Shown here one piece after another: positions 1-6,568 of a stretch of 11,498 nucleotides of DNA. The notes beneath the pieces were generated by a model that worked only from the letters and a program-made list of their open reading frames with translations, was not told where the DNA came from and ran no database searches. Every line of letters begins with the position of its first letter. Within the stretch, counting starts at the first letter, position 1. Made by a program: the position numbers and the translations under genes. Origin of the DNA: CAYLHS01 sp964383535 (lineage in GTDB: Bacteria; Actinomycetota; Acidimicrobiia; Spongiisociales; UBA4744). The DNA lies in the NCBI GenBank assembly GCA_964383535.1, contig CAYLHS010000069.1, positions 1 to 11,498 of the forward strand, read 5' to 3'.

Positions 1-71
1 GTTCGGAGACGTGCGCGGAATCCATGCTTGCGTTTTCTGCGTCGAACATTCGGCTGATAGGTACGTTTCAT
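1..71 (-). CDS. rpmH: Ribosomal protein bL34, N-terminal part (cut by window edge)
   Basis: The reverse complement of 71..1 opens with ATG and reads MKRTYQPNVRRRKRKHGF and then RARLR before the sequence runs off the window. This is the invariant start of bL34, a small basic protein of the large ribosomal subunit, normally about 44-47 residues. About 23 codons are present; the C-terminal half lies outside. Divergent placement just upstream of dnaA is the standard arrangement in many bacteria, where rpmH is usually followed by rnpA, a YidD gene and yidC. I see no strong Shine-Dalgarno within 12 nt of the ATG. The identification rests on direct sequence recognition and on gene order, and I am very sure of it. 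Confidence 0.96.
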   Translation of the reverse strand, partial: MKRTYQPNVRRRKRKHGFRARLR

Positions 72-106
72 GGGGCGTCCAAAGGGGTGAATGGAAGTGC
101 GCAGGG

Positions 107-135
107 AGGTTACGGGGGGTCGGTGTCGTTGTCAA
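107..135 (-). promoter_or_regulatory. rpmH promoter (-35 TTGACA, 17-nt spacer, -10 TAACCT)
   Basis: On the minus strand a perfect TTGACA (135..130) is followed after exactly 17 nt by TAACCT (112..107). Transcription would start near position 100, giving rpmH a leader of about 29 nt. This is a textbook housekeeping-sigma promoter and suits a strongly expressed ribosomal protein gene. It points away from the dnaA promoter at 326-355. Confidence 0.75.
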
Positions 136-325
136 AGGGCCGCCTCGTCACGGCTCGATCGGAAGCGCGAAGTTTTTCTTCCGGTCGCGAAATTCCGTTT
201 CGGGTCGTCTGGCGAGTTCATGGCCCTTGTCGGCGCAACCGGCTCCGGGAGAATCCGGCGATGAGCAGGCACTTGGCAGATTCTACTAACTGGCCGAGGG
301 GGTCCGAGCGCTGATTTTGCCGCTC

Positions 326-355
326 TTGATGAGTCTCAGGGAGGTTCCATATACT
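326..355 (+). promoter_or_regulatory. dnaA promoter (-35 TTGATG, 18-nt spacer, -10 TATACT)
   Basis: TTGATG at 326-331 and TATACT at 350-355 are separated by 18 nt. The predicted start near 362 gives a leader of about 140 nt that contains the DnaA boxes at 453-485. Binding of DnaA there would sit in the transcribed leader, compatible with roadblock-type autoregulation. The autoregulation is inferred, not seen. Confidence 0.7.
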
Positions 356-390
356 CGCTCAACGCCGGAGGCTCTGAGCCCGCCTCACTT

Positions 391-446
391 CCCCGAGGGG
401 GCAGACCGACGTGCCGCGAAGCTAGACACAAGAATCGCCCTCGGGG
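391..446. repeat. 9-bp inverted repeat in the dnaA leader
   Basis: CCCCGAGGG (391-399) is the exact reverse complement of CCCTCGGGG (438-446), with 38 nt between. In the transcript this would be a GC-only-but-one stem closing a long loop, placed directly before the first DnaA box. Whether it folds or acts is unknown. It has no T-tract and is not a typical terminator. Confidence 0.45.
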
Positions 447-452
447 TCAGCG

Positions 453-485
453 TTGTCCACATGTTGTGGATAGCCCTGTGGATCT
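453..485. promoter_or_regulatory. DnaA-box cluster upstream of dnaA
   Basis: There are three 9-mers at a regular 12-nt step. They are TTGTCCACA (453-461, plus), TGTGGATAG (465-473; CTATCCACA on the minus strand, one mismatch to TTATCCACA) and TGTGGATCT (477-485; AGATCCACA on the minus strand, two mismatches). TTATNCACA is the established DnaA consensus. They lie 18-50 nt upstream of the dnaA start codon and may serve in autoregulation, as part of a bipartite origin, or both. Confidence 0.75.
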
Positions 486-502
486 ATGGAGAGGAGGGAG
501 CG

Positions 503-1849
503 GTGGCAGAGCCACAGTCGACAACCTGGGACGAGCAGACCTTGGAGTCCGCACTTCGTTCCCGGGTCAGCCCGGTCACCTGGCAGACCTGGTTCTCTCA
601 CCTCTCCTTCCGCCTCTCCGACGGGCATCTTCAGGTCGTTGCCCCCAGTGAGTTCCACCAACGCTGGGTCGAGGAGAAGCATGCTCCGGTATTGGCCGAG
701 GCAGCCCACTCCGTGTTCGGCCCACACGTGCCTCTGGAGTTCATCGTCGATTCCACGCTGGGGCTCCCCGAACTCGAACCCGAGGAAGACGAGCCCGTCG
801 AAGAACCGGTCGTCCAACCTCAGCAGGGAGCGCTCGGAACCAAATACACCTTCGACAACTTCGTGGTCGGTCAGTCCAATCGATTCGCCCATGCCGCTGC
901 CATGGCCGTCTCGGAGCGGCCCGGAATGCACTACAACCCCCTTTTCATCTATGCGGGGGCCGGTCTCGGCAAGACCCATCTCCTTCACGCGGTGGGGCAC
1001 CAGTATCGTCAGCTCAACCCGAACGGTCTCGTGCGGTACGTCACATCCGAAGGGTTCTTCAACGAGTTCATCGAGGGCATCCGGCAGAAGCGGATGGACG
1101 GCTTCAAGGCGAGATACCGCACGACGGACGTCCTGCTGCTTGATGATGTTCAGTTCTTCGAGGGCAAGGAGCAGGTGCTCGAAGAGTTCTTCCACACGTT
1201 CAACTCGCTCTACGAGTCGGGCAAGCAGATGGTCTTCAGTTGTGATCGCCACCCGAAGAACCTCTCTTCGCTCGAGGATCGGATTAGAAGTCGTTTCGAG
1301 TGGGGCCTGCTCACCGATATCCAACCCCCTGATGTGGAGACCCGCCTTGCGATTCTCCGGAAGAATTCCGAGTTCGCTCCGCTTCCTGTGCCCGAAGAGG
1401 TGCTGCACTTCATCGCAGAGCATGTCCGGGCGAACATCCGAGAACTCGAGGGGGCTCTGACCCGGGTCACCGCATACGCTGCACTCACCAATCAACGGAT
1501 CAGTCTCGACATTGCGAAGGACGTCCTCCAGGATCTCTCCTCGGATCCCTCGCTGCGCCCCGTCACCGCAGAGGAGATCATCGCTGCCACTGCCGCCGCT
1601 TACGGATTCACACTCTCGGATCTGCGTGGTCCCAGCCGGAAGCAGCCACTGGTGCGCTCCCGCCAGGTAGCCATGTACTTGTGTCGGGAACTGACCGATC
1701 TCTCTCTGCCGAAGATCGGAGCACTCTTCGGGGGGCGTGATCACACGACGGTCATGCATGGAATCGACAAGATCAACACGCTGATCACAACGGATTCTCA
1801 GATCTTCGAGAAAGTCACAGCTCTGTCCCAGCAGCTGAGGAGAAGTTGA
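503..1849 (+). CDS. dnaA: Chromosomal replication initiator protein DnaA
   Basis: DnaA is the AAA+ ATPase that binds DnaA boxes, melts oriC and recruits the helicase. I chose GTG at 503, giving 448 residues, because it follows a strong purine-rich site (GGAGAGGAGGGAG, about 488-500) and yields the usual domain I start; a frame open further upstream to 317 is unsupported. Domain I spans about 1-85 (WQTWFSHL near 27-34). Domain II is short and acidic (about 88-112). The AAA+ domain has Walker A AGAGLGKTHL (151-160), Walker B LLLDD (211-215), a sensor 1 region VFSCDRHP (244-251), the Arg finger in RSRFEWGL (262-269) and sensor 2 NIRELEGAL (311-319). Domain IV carries the signature GGRDHTTVMHGI (410-421), slightly divergent from the common TTVLHA form. 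DnaA boxes lie on both sides. Identification is certain; only the exact start is inferred. Confidence 0.98.
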   Translation: MAEPQSTTWDEQTLESALRSRVSPVTWQTWFSHLSFRLSDGHLQVVAPSEFHQRWVEEKHAPVLAEAAHSVFGPHVPLEFIVDSTLGLPELEPEEDEPVEEPVVQPQQGALGTKYTFDNFVVGQSNRFAHAAAMAVSERPGMHYNPLFIYAGAGLGKTHLLHAVGHQYRQLNPNGLVRYVTSEGFFNEFIEGIRQKRMDGFKARYRTTDVLLLDDVQFFEGKEQVLEEFFHTFNSLYESGKQMVFSCDRHPKNLSSLEDRIRSRFEWGLLTDIQPPDVETRLAILRKNSEFAPLPVPEEVLHFIAEHVRANIRELEGALTRVTAYAALTNQRISLDIAKDVLQDLSSDPSLRPVTAEEIIAATAAAYGFTLSDLRGPSRKQPLVRSRQVAMYLCRELTDLSLPKIGALFGGRDHTTVMHGIDKINTLITTDSQIFEKVTALSQQLRRS

Positions 1850-1851
1850 CC

Positions 1852-1924
1852 TTGTCCACACGTCTTCCCTCTCCTTCATGGTCCCTTGTGGACGAACGCC
1901 GGCGTTATCCACACTTCCTCCACA
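1852..1924. promoter_or_regulatory. DnaA-box cluster downstream of dnaA
   Basis: Four boxes are visible. TTGTCCACA at 1852-1860 starts 3 nt after the dnaA stop codon. TCGTCCACA lies on the minus strand at 1887-1895. TTATCCACA at 1905-1913 is an exact consensus match. TCCTCCACA at 1916-1924 is a weak site with two mismatches. They occupy the left half of the spacer. Confidence 0.8.
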
Positions 1925-1978
1925 GTGCCTTCACCACCCCTACCTGCGTGTTTGAGCACTTTTCCTCAATCCCCAGGA

Positions 1979-1996
1979 CTACTACCACTACTACCG
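1979..1996. promoter_or_regulatory. DnaA-trio-like trinucleotide run
   Basis: Read in threes from 1979 the sequence is CTA CTA CCA CTA CTA CCG. The complementary strand is therefore a 3'-GAT-type repeat, the form of the DnaA-trio element described in the Bacillus subtilis origin (CTACTATTACTTCTACTA there). A very degenerate box-like 9-mer CAATCCCCA (1967-1975) and the spacer GGA precede it, but the nearest good DnaA box ends at 1924. Its role in strand opening is an inference. Confidence 0.5.
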
Positions 1997-2027
1997 TTGA
2001 TAGATACAAAGAGAAGGGATAGCTACG

Positions 2028-3113
2028 GTGCGGATACGTGCAGAACGAGATGAGCTGGCTGATGTCTTCTCTCGAGCCAACAGGGCCGTCGGACTTCGGC
2101 CCGCACAACCAATCCTCCAAGGCATTCTCTGTGAGACCGTAGGTTCGAAACTCCGTGTGACGGGTACCGACCTCGAGATGACCATTCGCACCACGGCGGA
2201 TGTCGACGTCCAGGAAGAGGGAAGAGTCGTGGTTCCCGGCCGGCTCGCGACAGAAGCGATTCGCAAGCTTCCGTCGGGGGCCGTGACGTTGGAGAGCGGC
2301 GATGCCGAGGTCGTGATTACAGGCCGGGGCCCGAAGTTCAGCCTTCGGGAGCTTCCTGCGGTCGACTATCCGGAGCTGAGCGACCCGACATTCGAGGGAT
2401 CACTCGATGTGGATGGGGACGCGCTCGGGAACGCCATCAATCAGGTGACCGTCGCCGCCTCGGCCGATGCGGCGAGGCCAATTCTCACGGGCGTGCTCTT
2501 CGAGCCGGCTGCGGGTGGTGTTCGGTTGGTCGCCACGGACTCGTACCGGCTCGCGCTTCGGGAGCTGGAAGGCCTCTCGTTGAAGGAAGCGGGACTCGTA
2601 CCCGCGAGAGGGCTCAGAGAATTGTCGCGATCGATTGGGGCAAAGAAGATGCAGGTCTCTGTCGGCACGCGGGAGATCGTGTTCGGGTCCATACGAGGGA
2701 CGCTCACGTTGCGATTGATCGAGGGGAACTTCCCGAACTACTCGTCGTTGCTTCCTCAGAGCTACCCGAACCGTCTCGTGGTCAGCAAGGAGGGGCTGTT
2801 GGATGCTCTCGGTCGTGCAGGGCTGGTGGCGGAGGATCACATCCCCGTTCGCATCACCATGCGGGATGGAGGAGCGGAGATGACCGTTACCCGACAGGAC
2901 GTGGGTGGAGAAGTCGAGCACCTTCCCGGCGAGTTCGAGGGTTCGGTGGACGAGGTACTCATCGCGTTCAACCCGAAGTACCTGAGTGAGGGAGTCGCCG
3001 CGATCCTGAGCGACGACGTGGAGATCCAGGTCTCGGATGGTCTGAAACCGGCGGTGCTGAGAGGTGTCGGTGATGCTTCGTTCCTCTATCTCCTGATGCC
3101 GGTACGCATCTGA
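2028..3113 (+). CDS. dnaN: DNA polymerase III subunit beta (sliding clamp)
   Basis: DnaN forms the dimeric ring that tethers DNA polymerase III and other clamp-binding proteins to DNA. The 361-residue product has the normal length and three-domain form. Seen in sequence: RPAQPILQGIL at 24-34, the conserved DSYRLALRE (171-179), FPNYSSLLP (235-243), and the C-terminal YLLMPVRI that helps form the hydrophobic partner-binding cleft. The GTG start is supported by GAGAAGGG (2011-2018) about 9 nt upstream and by the typical MRIRAERDEL opening. No convincing promoter is visible in the spacer, so transcription may continue from dnaA. The stop is directly followed by the recF ATG. Confidence 0.98.
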   Translation: MRIRAERDELADVFSRANRAVGLRPAQPILQGILCETVGSKLRVTGTDLEMTIRTTADVDVQEEGRVVVPGRLATEAIRKLPSGAVTLESGDAEVVITGRGPKFSLRELPAVDYPELSDPTFEGSLDVDGDALGNAINQVTVAASADAARPILTGVLFEPAAGGVRLVATDSYRLALRELEGLSLKEAGLVPARGLRELSRSIGAKKMQVSVGTREIVFGSIRGTLTLRLIEGNFPNYSSLLPQSYPNRLVVSKEGLLDALGRAGLVAEDHIPVRITMRDGGAEMTVTRQDVGGEVEHLPGEFEGSVDEVLIAFNPKYLSEGVAAILSDDVEIQVSDGLKPAVLRGVGDASFLYLLMPVRI

Positions 3114-4196
3114 ATGAAGCTCGACTGGCTCGAGCTGACGGCGTTTCGTTCCTATGGAAGGGCCCGCATCGAGCCCTCCGCCGATGTCAATGTGTTCGTC
3201 GGGCCGAACGGATCGGGCAAGACCAATCTCTTGGAGGCGGTCGCCTACCTGTCGAGGGCCAAGTCGTTCAGGGGAGCACCAGACGAGCTGTTGATCGGAC
3301 GCGGGTCGGGCGAGGCGGTTATTCGGGCAGAGGTGTCGAGGAAGGACGGGACATCGAGAATCGAGGTGTCGATCGGCCCGACGAGGAAGGTGCTCGTCAA
3401 CGGTCGGCGACCGTCGAGGTTCTCGGATCTGCTCGACCACCTGCGGGTCTCGACGTTCCTTCCCGACGACCTCGATATCGTCAAGCGAGGACCCTCGTAC
3501 CGTCGCGACTTCTTGGATGACACGACAGCGCAGCTCTGGCCCGGGTTCGCAGGCGACCTCAAGGACTTCGACAGGGCACTACGTCAGCGAAACGCGCTCT
3601 TGAAGTCGTACCGTCCGGATCGTTTCACGCTCCAGGTGTGGGACGACCGATTGTCACAGGTGGGTGCGAGACTGATGGAACGGCGCGCGAGGGGCGCCCG
3701 ACTCCTCCTCGACCACGTGGAGGACGTCTATCGTCGGATTTCTGGAACCGCGAGCCGCATCGAGCTGGACTATCAGTCGGAATGGGGTGGGTCGCTCGAA
3801 GAGGTGGAGATGGAGGAGTTGAGAACCCGGTTGAAGGAGAGCCTCGAGCGACGGCACAGGGCGGACCTCGAGCGGCGACAGACATCGGTCGGTCCCCACC
3901 GAGACGACCCGGTTCTGTTGCTGGATGGGCTACCGGCACGACTGGCTGCGAGTCAGGGAGAGCAGCGCTCGCTGGTGTTGAGCCTTCGCCTTGCTGCCCA
4001 CGAGGCGGTCACGGAGGCCGTCGGCCAGATGCCGATCCTGCTGCTCGACGATGTGTTCTCGGAGCTCGATGCGTCGAGGACGGTAGCGTTGGCCGCGGCA
4101 CTCCCTTCGACGCAGACGTTCATCACGACCGCCCGAGTCGAGGACGTGCCGGTCTCCGGCACGCGATGGGATGTGGGGGAGGGGGGCGTTCGATGA
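3114..4196 (+). CDS. recF: DNA replication and repair protein RecF
   Basis: RecF is an SMC-like ABC ATPase that acts with RecO and RecR to load RecA at single-strand gaps. The 360 residues match the usual family length. Walker A GPNGSGKTN is at 30-38, the conserved TSVGPHRDD at 257-265, the ABC signature region ASQGEQRSL at 279-287, and Walker B with the catalytic acidic residue in LLLDDVFSELD (309-319). The ATG abuts the dnaN TGA with no gap (TGAATG), so expression is probably coupled to dnaN translation; there is no separate strong ribosome binding site. Its last bases overlap the next gene by 4 nt (ATGA). Certain. Confidence 0.98.
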   Translation: MKLDWLELTAFRSYGRARIEPSADVNVFVGPNGSGKTNLLEAVAYLSRAKSFRGAPDELLIGRGSGEAVIRAEVSRKDGTSRIEVSIGPTRKVLVNGRRPSRFSDLLDHLRVSTFLPDDLDIVKRGPSYRRDFLDDTTAQLWPGFAGDLKDFDRALRQRNALLKSYRPDRFTLQVWDDRLSQVGARLMERRARGARLLLDHVEDVYRRISGTASRIELDYQSEWGGSLEEVEMEELRTRLKESLERRHRADLERRQTSVGPHRDDPVLLLDGLPARLAASQGEQRSLVLSLRLAAHEAVTEAVGQMPILLLDDVFSELDASRTVALAAALPSTQTFITTARVEDVPVSGTRWDVGEGGVR

Positions 4197-4495
4197 GCGG
4201 GCTCGAGCAGCTAGGAGGGCTCATCGATGTCATGCTGGGTCGCTGGGGGATCGGCGGTACCGGGGTCTTCGTCGCCATACGTGAGCGGTGGTCTGAGATC
4301 GCGGGACCACAGTGGTCCGCGCAGGCCCACCCCATGATGCTGCGCTCTGGAGTGCTCACCGTGGAGGCATCCCACGGTGCGGCGACCATTCTCCGGTACG
4401 CGTCGGGCAGCCTGCTCGCGGCCCTGCAGGACGAATTCGGCGAGAACGTGATCACGGGAATCGACATCAAGACGACAAGACGGCCGACTGCCTGA
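4193..4495 (+). CDS. dciA: DUF721 / DciA-family protein
   Basis: The 100-residue protein carries the DUF721 pattern: an N-terminal helical part (LGGLIDVMLGRWG), the central IRERWSEIAGPQWSAQAHP block at about 33-51, then a beta-rich stretch with SGVLTVEASHGAAT. DUF721 proteins are known as DciA, the ancestral operator of the replicative helicase DnaB, and in Actinobacteria the gene lies between recF and gyrB as here. The start is the ATG overlapping the recF stop (ATGA), preceded by a G-rich ribosome binding stretch (about 4174-4187). It is short even for the family, whose actinobacterial members often carry a longer N-terminal extension. Recognition of the family is confident; the helicase-loading role is taken from characterised homologues. 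Confidence 0.88.
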   Translation: MSGLEQLGGLIDVMLGRWGIGGTGVFVAIRERWSEIAGPQWSAQAHPMMLRSGVLTVEASHGAATILRYASGSLLAALQDEFGENVITGIDIKTTRRPTA

Positions 4496-4535
4496 TTCCT
4501 CAGGATCTTGTTGACGTTTTGGTGGGTCGAGGGCC

Positions 4536-4564
4536 TTGGGTTGGGGTGGTTGGTGGGCTATACT
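4536..4564 (+). promoter_or_regulatory. gyrB promoter (-35 TTGGGT, 17-nt spacer, -10 TATACT)
   Basis: TATACT at 4559-4564 is a strong -10 element. TTGGGT at 4536-4541 is a weaker -35 at the ideal 17-nt distance. The predicted start is near 4571, giving a leader of about 68 nt. This separates gyrBA from the dnaN-recF-dciA operon, from which it lies 143 bp away. An alternative -35 (TTGACG at 4511) has no -10 at the right spacing. Confidence 0.65.
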
Positions 4565-4577
4565 TACATGCGTGTAA
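4564..4577. promoter_or_regulatory. Operator-like palindrome at the gyrB transcription start
   Basis: TTACA (4564-4568) and TGTAA (4573-4577) form a perfect 5-bp inverted repeat around TGCG. It begins at the last base of the -10 element and spans the predicted +1. Such a position is typical of a repressor site, but I cannot assign a regulator. It could also be chance. Confidence 0.4.
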
Positions 4578-4638
4578 ATCAGGCTCTGGCGGAGGTCGAT
4601 GACCACGCCTCGGAGCCGTTGTTTTGTGAAGGAATCAT

Positions 4639-6558
4639 GTGACTCAAAGCGTTCGGAATGGCTACGACGCCAAGGACATCACGGTGCTGGAGGGTCTCGA
4701 CCCGGTTCGTCGGCGACCCGGCATGTACATCGGATCGACCGGCCCGCGCGGCCTGCACCACCTGCTGTGGGAGGTTGTGGACAACTCTGTCGATGAGGCG
4801 ATGGCGGGCTCCTGCGACAGGATCGAGGTCACGCTCCTTGCCGATGGTGGTGTGCGCGTCAAGGACAACGGACGCGGCATCCCCGTCTCGCGACACCCGA
4901 AAACGAAGCAGTCGGCGCTGACGACCGTCCTGACGACCTTGCATGCCGGCGGCAAGTTCGAGAGTGGCGCGTACCAGGTGTCGGGCGGCCTGCACGGCGT
5001 CGGGGTATCGGTGGTCAACGCCCTGTCGGATCGCCTCGACGTAGAGGTGGTGCGGGACGGTTTTCAGTGGGCGCAGTCGTTCCATCTGGGAACACCGACC
5101 GGTCCGGTCAAGAAGATCAAGCCGGCCAAGCGCACGGGGACGACGACCACATTCTGGCCGTCGCCGGCGACGTTCACGGAGACGACCGTGTTCAGCTTCC
5201 AGACGGTCTCATCCCGACTTCGTGAGATGGCCTTCTTGAACAAGGGTGTGACGATCGTCCTGAAGGATGAACGGGGCGAAGAGACGGTAGAGCAGGCCTT
5301 CCAGTACAAGGGTGGGCTCATCGACTTCGTGAAGCACCTCGGGGCGAGCAAGGAGCCGGTTCATCCCCACATCCTGTACTTCGAAGATGTCGACGAAGAC
5401 GGAGAGCTGGAAGTCGCGTTGCAGTGGATGAAGAACGCCTACACGGAGACCGTCCTCAGTTTCGCGAACAACATCAACACCCATGAGGGAGGCACCCACG
5501 AGGAGGGGTTCCGCAAAGCCCTCACCCGTGCGCTGAACGAGTTCGCCCGCGAGAAGGGCATCCTCAAGGAGAAAGAGGACAATCTGACCGGTGAGGATGT
5601 GCGAGAGGGCCTGACGGCGATCGTCTCGGTGAAGGTACGCCAGCCCCAATTCGAAGGTCAGACGAAGACGAAGCTCGGCAATACGGAAGTCCGGGGCTAC
5701 GTCGAGAGAACCCTCAATCAGGCGCTGCCGGAGTGGCTCGAACGTCATCCGGGTGAGGCCCGATCCATTGCCGAGAAGGCGATCACCGCCGCGAGGGCCC
5801 GGATGGCTGCCCGCAAGGCCCGTGAACTCACTCGGCGCAAGTCGATGCTCGAGTCGGGCAGCTTGCCGGGAAAGCTCGCAGACTGTTCCTCGCGAGACGC
5901 CGAGGAATCGGAGCTCTTCATCGTAGAGGGCGACTCGGCAGCCGGCCCCGCGAAGCAGGGGAGAGACAGCAGGATTCAGGCGATTCTGCCCATTCGGGGC
6001 AAGATCATCAACGTCGAGAAGGCTCGGCTGACCAAGGCACTCCAGAACGCCGAGATCCAAGCCCTGATCACGGCGATCGGCACGGGAATCGGCGAGGACT
6101 TCGACCTGGCGAAGGCGAGGTACCACAAGGTGGTGATGCTGACGGACGCCGACGTCGACGGCGCGCACATTCGCACTCTGCTGTTGACGTTCTTCTTCCG
6201 CCATATGAAGCCGCTGATCGAAGCCGGCTATGTCTACATCGCGCAGCCTCCGCTCTACCGGGTCAAGCAAGGCAAGAACGTCACCTATCTGGACGGAGAT
6301 GTCGAGCTCGCCGCATTCCGCGAGGAGATCGGAAACAGGCGCATCGACGTCAGCCGATTCAAGGGATTGGGCGAGATGAACCCGTCCGAGCTGTGGGAGA
6401 CGGCGATGGATCCTGAGAGGAGGCGACTCCTCAGAGTCGAGCTCGAGGATGCCACACAGGCGGAAGAGGTGTTCTCAGCGCTCATGGGTGACGACGTCAG
6501 TGCCCGCAAGTTGTTCATCCAGCAGAACGCACGAGACGTCCGATTCCTGGACGTGTGA
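4639..6558 (+). CDS. gyrB: DNA gyrase subunit B
   Basis: GyrB supplies the ATPase and part of the DNA-cleavage centre of gyrase, which introduces negative supercoils. The 639 residues show the GHKL ATPase (EVVDNSVDEA at 45-54, DNGRGIP at 76-82, GGLHGVGVSVVNALS at 116-130), the transducer motif QTKTKLGN (341-348), and the TOPRIM domain with the catalytic Glu430 of EGDSAAGPAK and the metal-binding aspartates of TDADVDGAH (502-510). The C-terminus ends in a conserved SARKLFIQQNA block. GTG at 4639 is chosen because GAAGGA (4628-4633) precedes it; an ATG two bases earlier meets TGA at once. The TOPRIM loop differs from the common EGDSAGGSAK (Ala435, Pro437). gyrA follows after 10 nt, so the two are co-transcribed. 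Confidence 0.98.
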   Translation: MTQSVRNGYDAKDITVLEGLDPVRRRPGMYIGSTGPRGLHHLLWEVVDNSVDEAMAGSCDRIEVTLLADGGVRVKDNGRGIPVSRHPKTKQSALTTVLTTLHAGGKFESGAYQVSGGLHGVGVSVVNALSDRLDVEVVRDGFQWAQSFHLGTPTGPVKKIKPAKRTGTTTTFWPSPATFTETTVFSFQTVSSRLREMAFLNKGVTIVLKDERGEETVEQAFQYKGGLIDFVKHLGASKEPVHPHILYFEDVDEDGELEVALQWMKNAYTETVLSFANNINTHEGGTHEEGFRKALTRALNEFAREKGILKEKEDNLTGEDVREGLTAIVSVKVRQPQFEGQTKTKLGNTEVRGYVERTLNQALPEWLERHPGEARSIAEKAITAARARMAARKARELTRRKSMLESGSLPGKLADCSSRDAEESELFIVEGDSAAGPAKQGRDSRIQAILPIRGKIINVEKARLTKALQNAEIQALITAIGTGIGEDFDLAKARYHKVVMLTDADVDGAHIRTLLLTFFFRHMKPLIEAGYVYIAQPPLYRVKQGKNVTYLDGDVELAAFREEIGNRRIDVSRFKGLGEMNPSELWETAMDPERRRLLRVELEDATQAEEVFSALMGDDVSARKLFIQQNARDVRFLDV

Positions 6559-6568
6559 AGGAGAGGCG

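Larger units (their letters stand above)
72..502. other. rpmH-dnaA divergent intergenic region
   Basis: This is 431 bases without a convincing gene. From left to right it holds the rpmH promoter (minus strand, 107-135), about 190 bases in which I see no clear signal, the dnaA promoter (326-355), a 9-bp inverted repeat (391-399 with 438-446), three DnaA-box-like 9-mers (453-485) and the dnaA ribosome binding site (about 489-500). Open frames crossing it lack protein-like composition. Confidence 0.7.
1850..2027. other. oriC: Candidate replication origin (oriC), dnaA-dnaN spacer
   Basis: This spacer is where actinobacterial origins normally lie. It contains TTGTCCACA (1852-1860, plus), TGTGGACGA (1887-1895; TCGTCCACA on the minus strand), a perfect TTATCCACA (1905-1913, plus) and a weaker TCCTCCACA (1916-1924). 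These are followed by a CTA/CCA trinucleotide run (1979-1996) and an AT-richer stretch (about 1997-2022) that ends at the dnaN ribosome binding site. At 178 bp it is compact compared with the several-hundred-base to 1-kb origins known in mycobacteria and Streptomyces. The cluster at 453-485 may complete it as a bipartite origin, as in Bacillus. Function is inferred from box content and context. Confidence 0.8.

Noticed and set aside
317..502. N-terminal extension of DnaA from a TTG at 317
   Set aside because: The extension is unlike any DnaA, starts before the -10 of the likely dnaA promoter and spans the DnaA boxes; GTG at 503 has a strong ribosome binding site and gives the normal start.
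422..1912. Long minus-strand frame opposite dnaA (496 codons)
   Set aside because: It is an antisense shadow caused by high third-position GC; its product has no recognisable family and it crosses the DnaA boxes on both sides.
1997..2025. TTGATA-N17-TAGCTA as a dnaN promoter
   Set aside because: The start of transcription would fall a few bases inside dnaN, after its GTG codon, so it could not serve the chosen start.
3638..4192. Long upstream extension of the dciA frame inside recF
   Set aside because: The extension is low-complexity Gly/Arg/Pro shadow of recF; the DUF721 protein begins at the ATG overlapping the recF stop.
4776..4784. TGTGGACAA (TTGTCCACA on the minus strand) as a DnaA box inside gyrB
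   Set aside because: It arises from conserved codons for Val-Val-Asp-Asn in the ATPase motif and stands alone, so chance is the simpler explanation.
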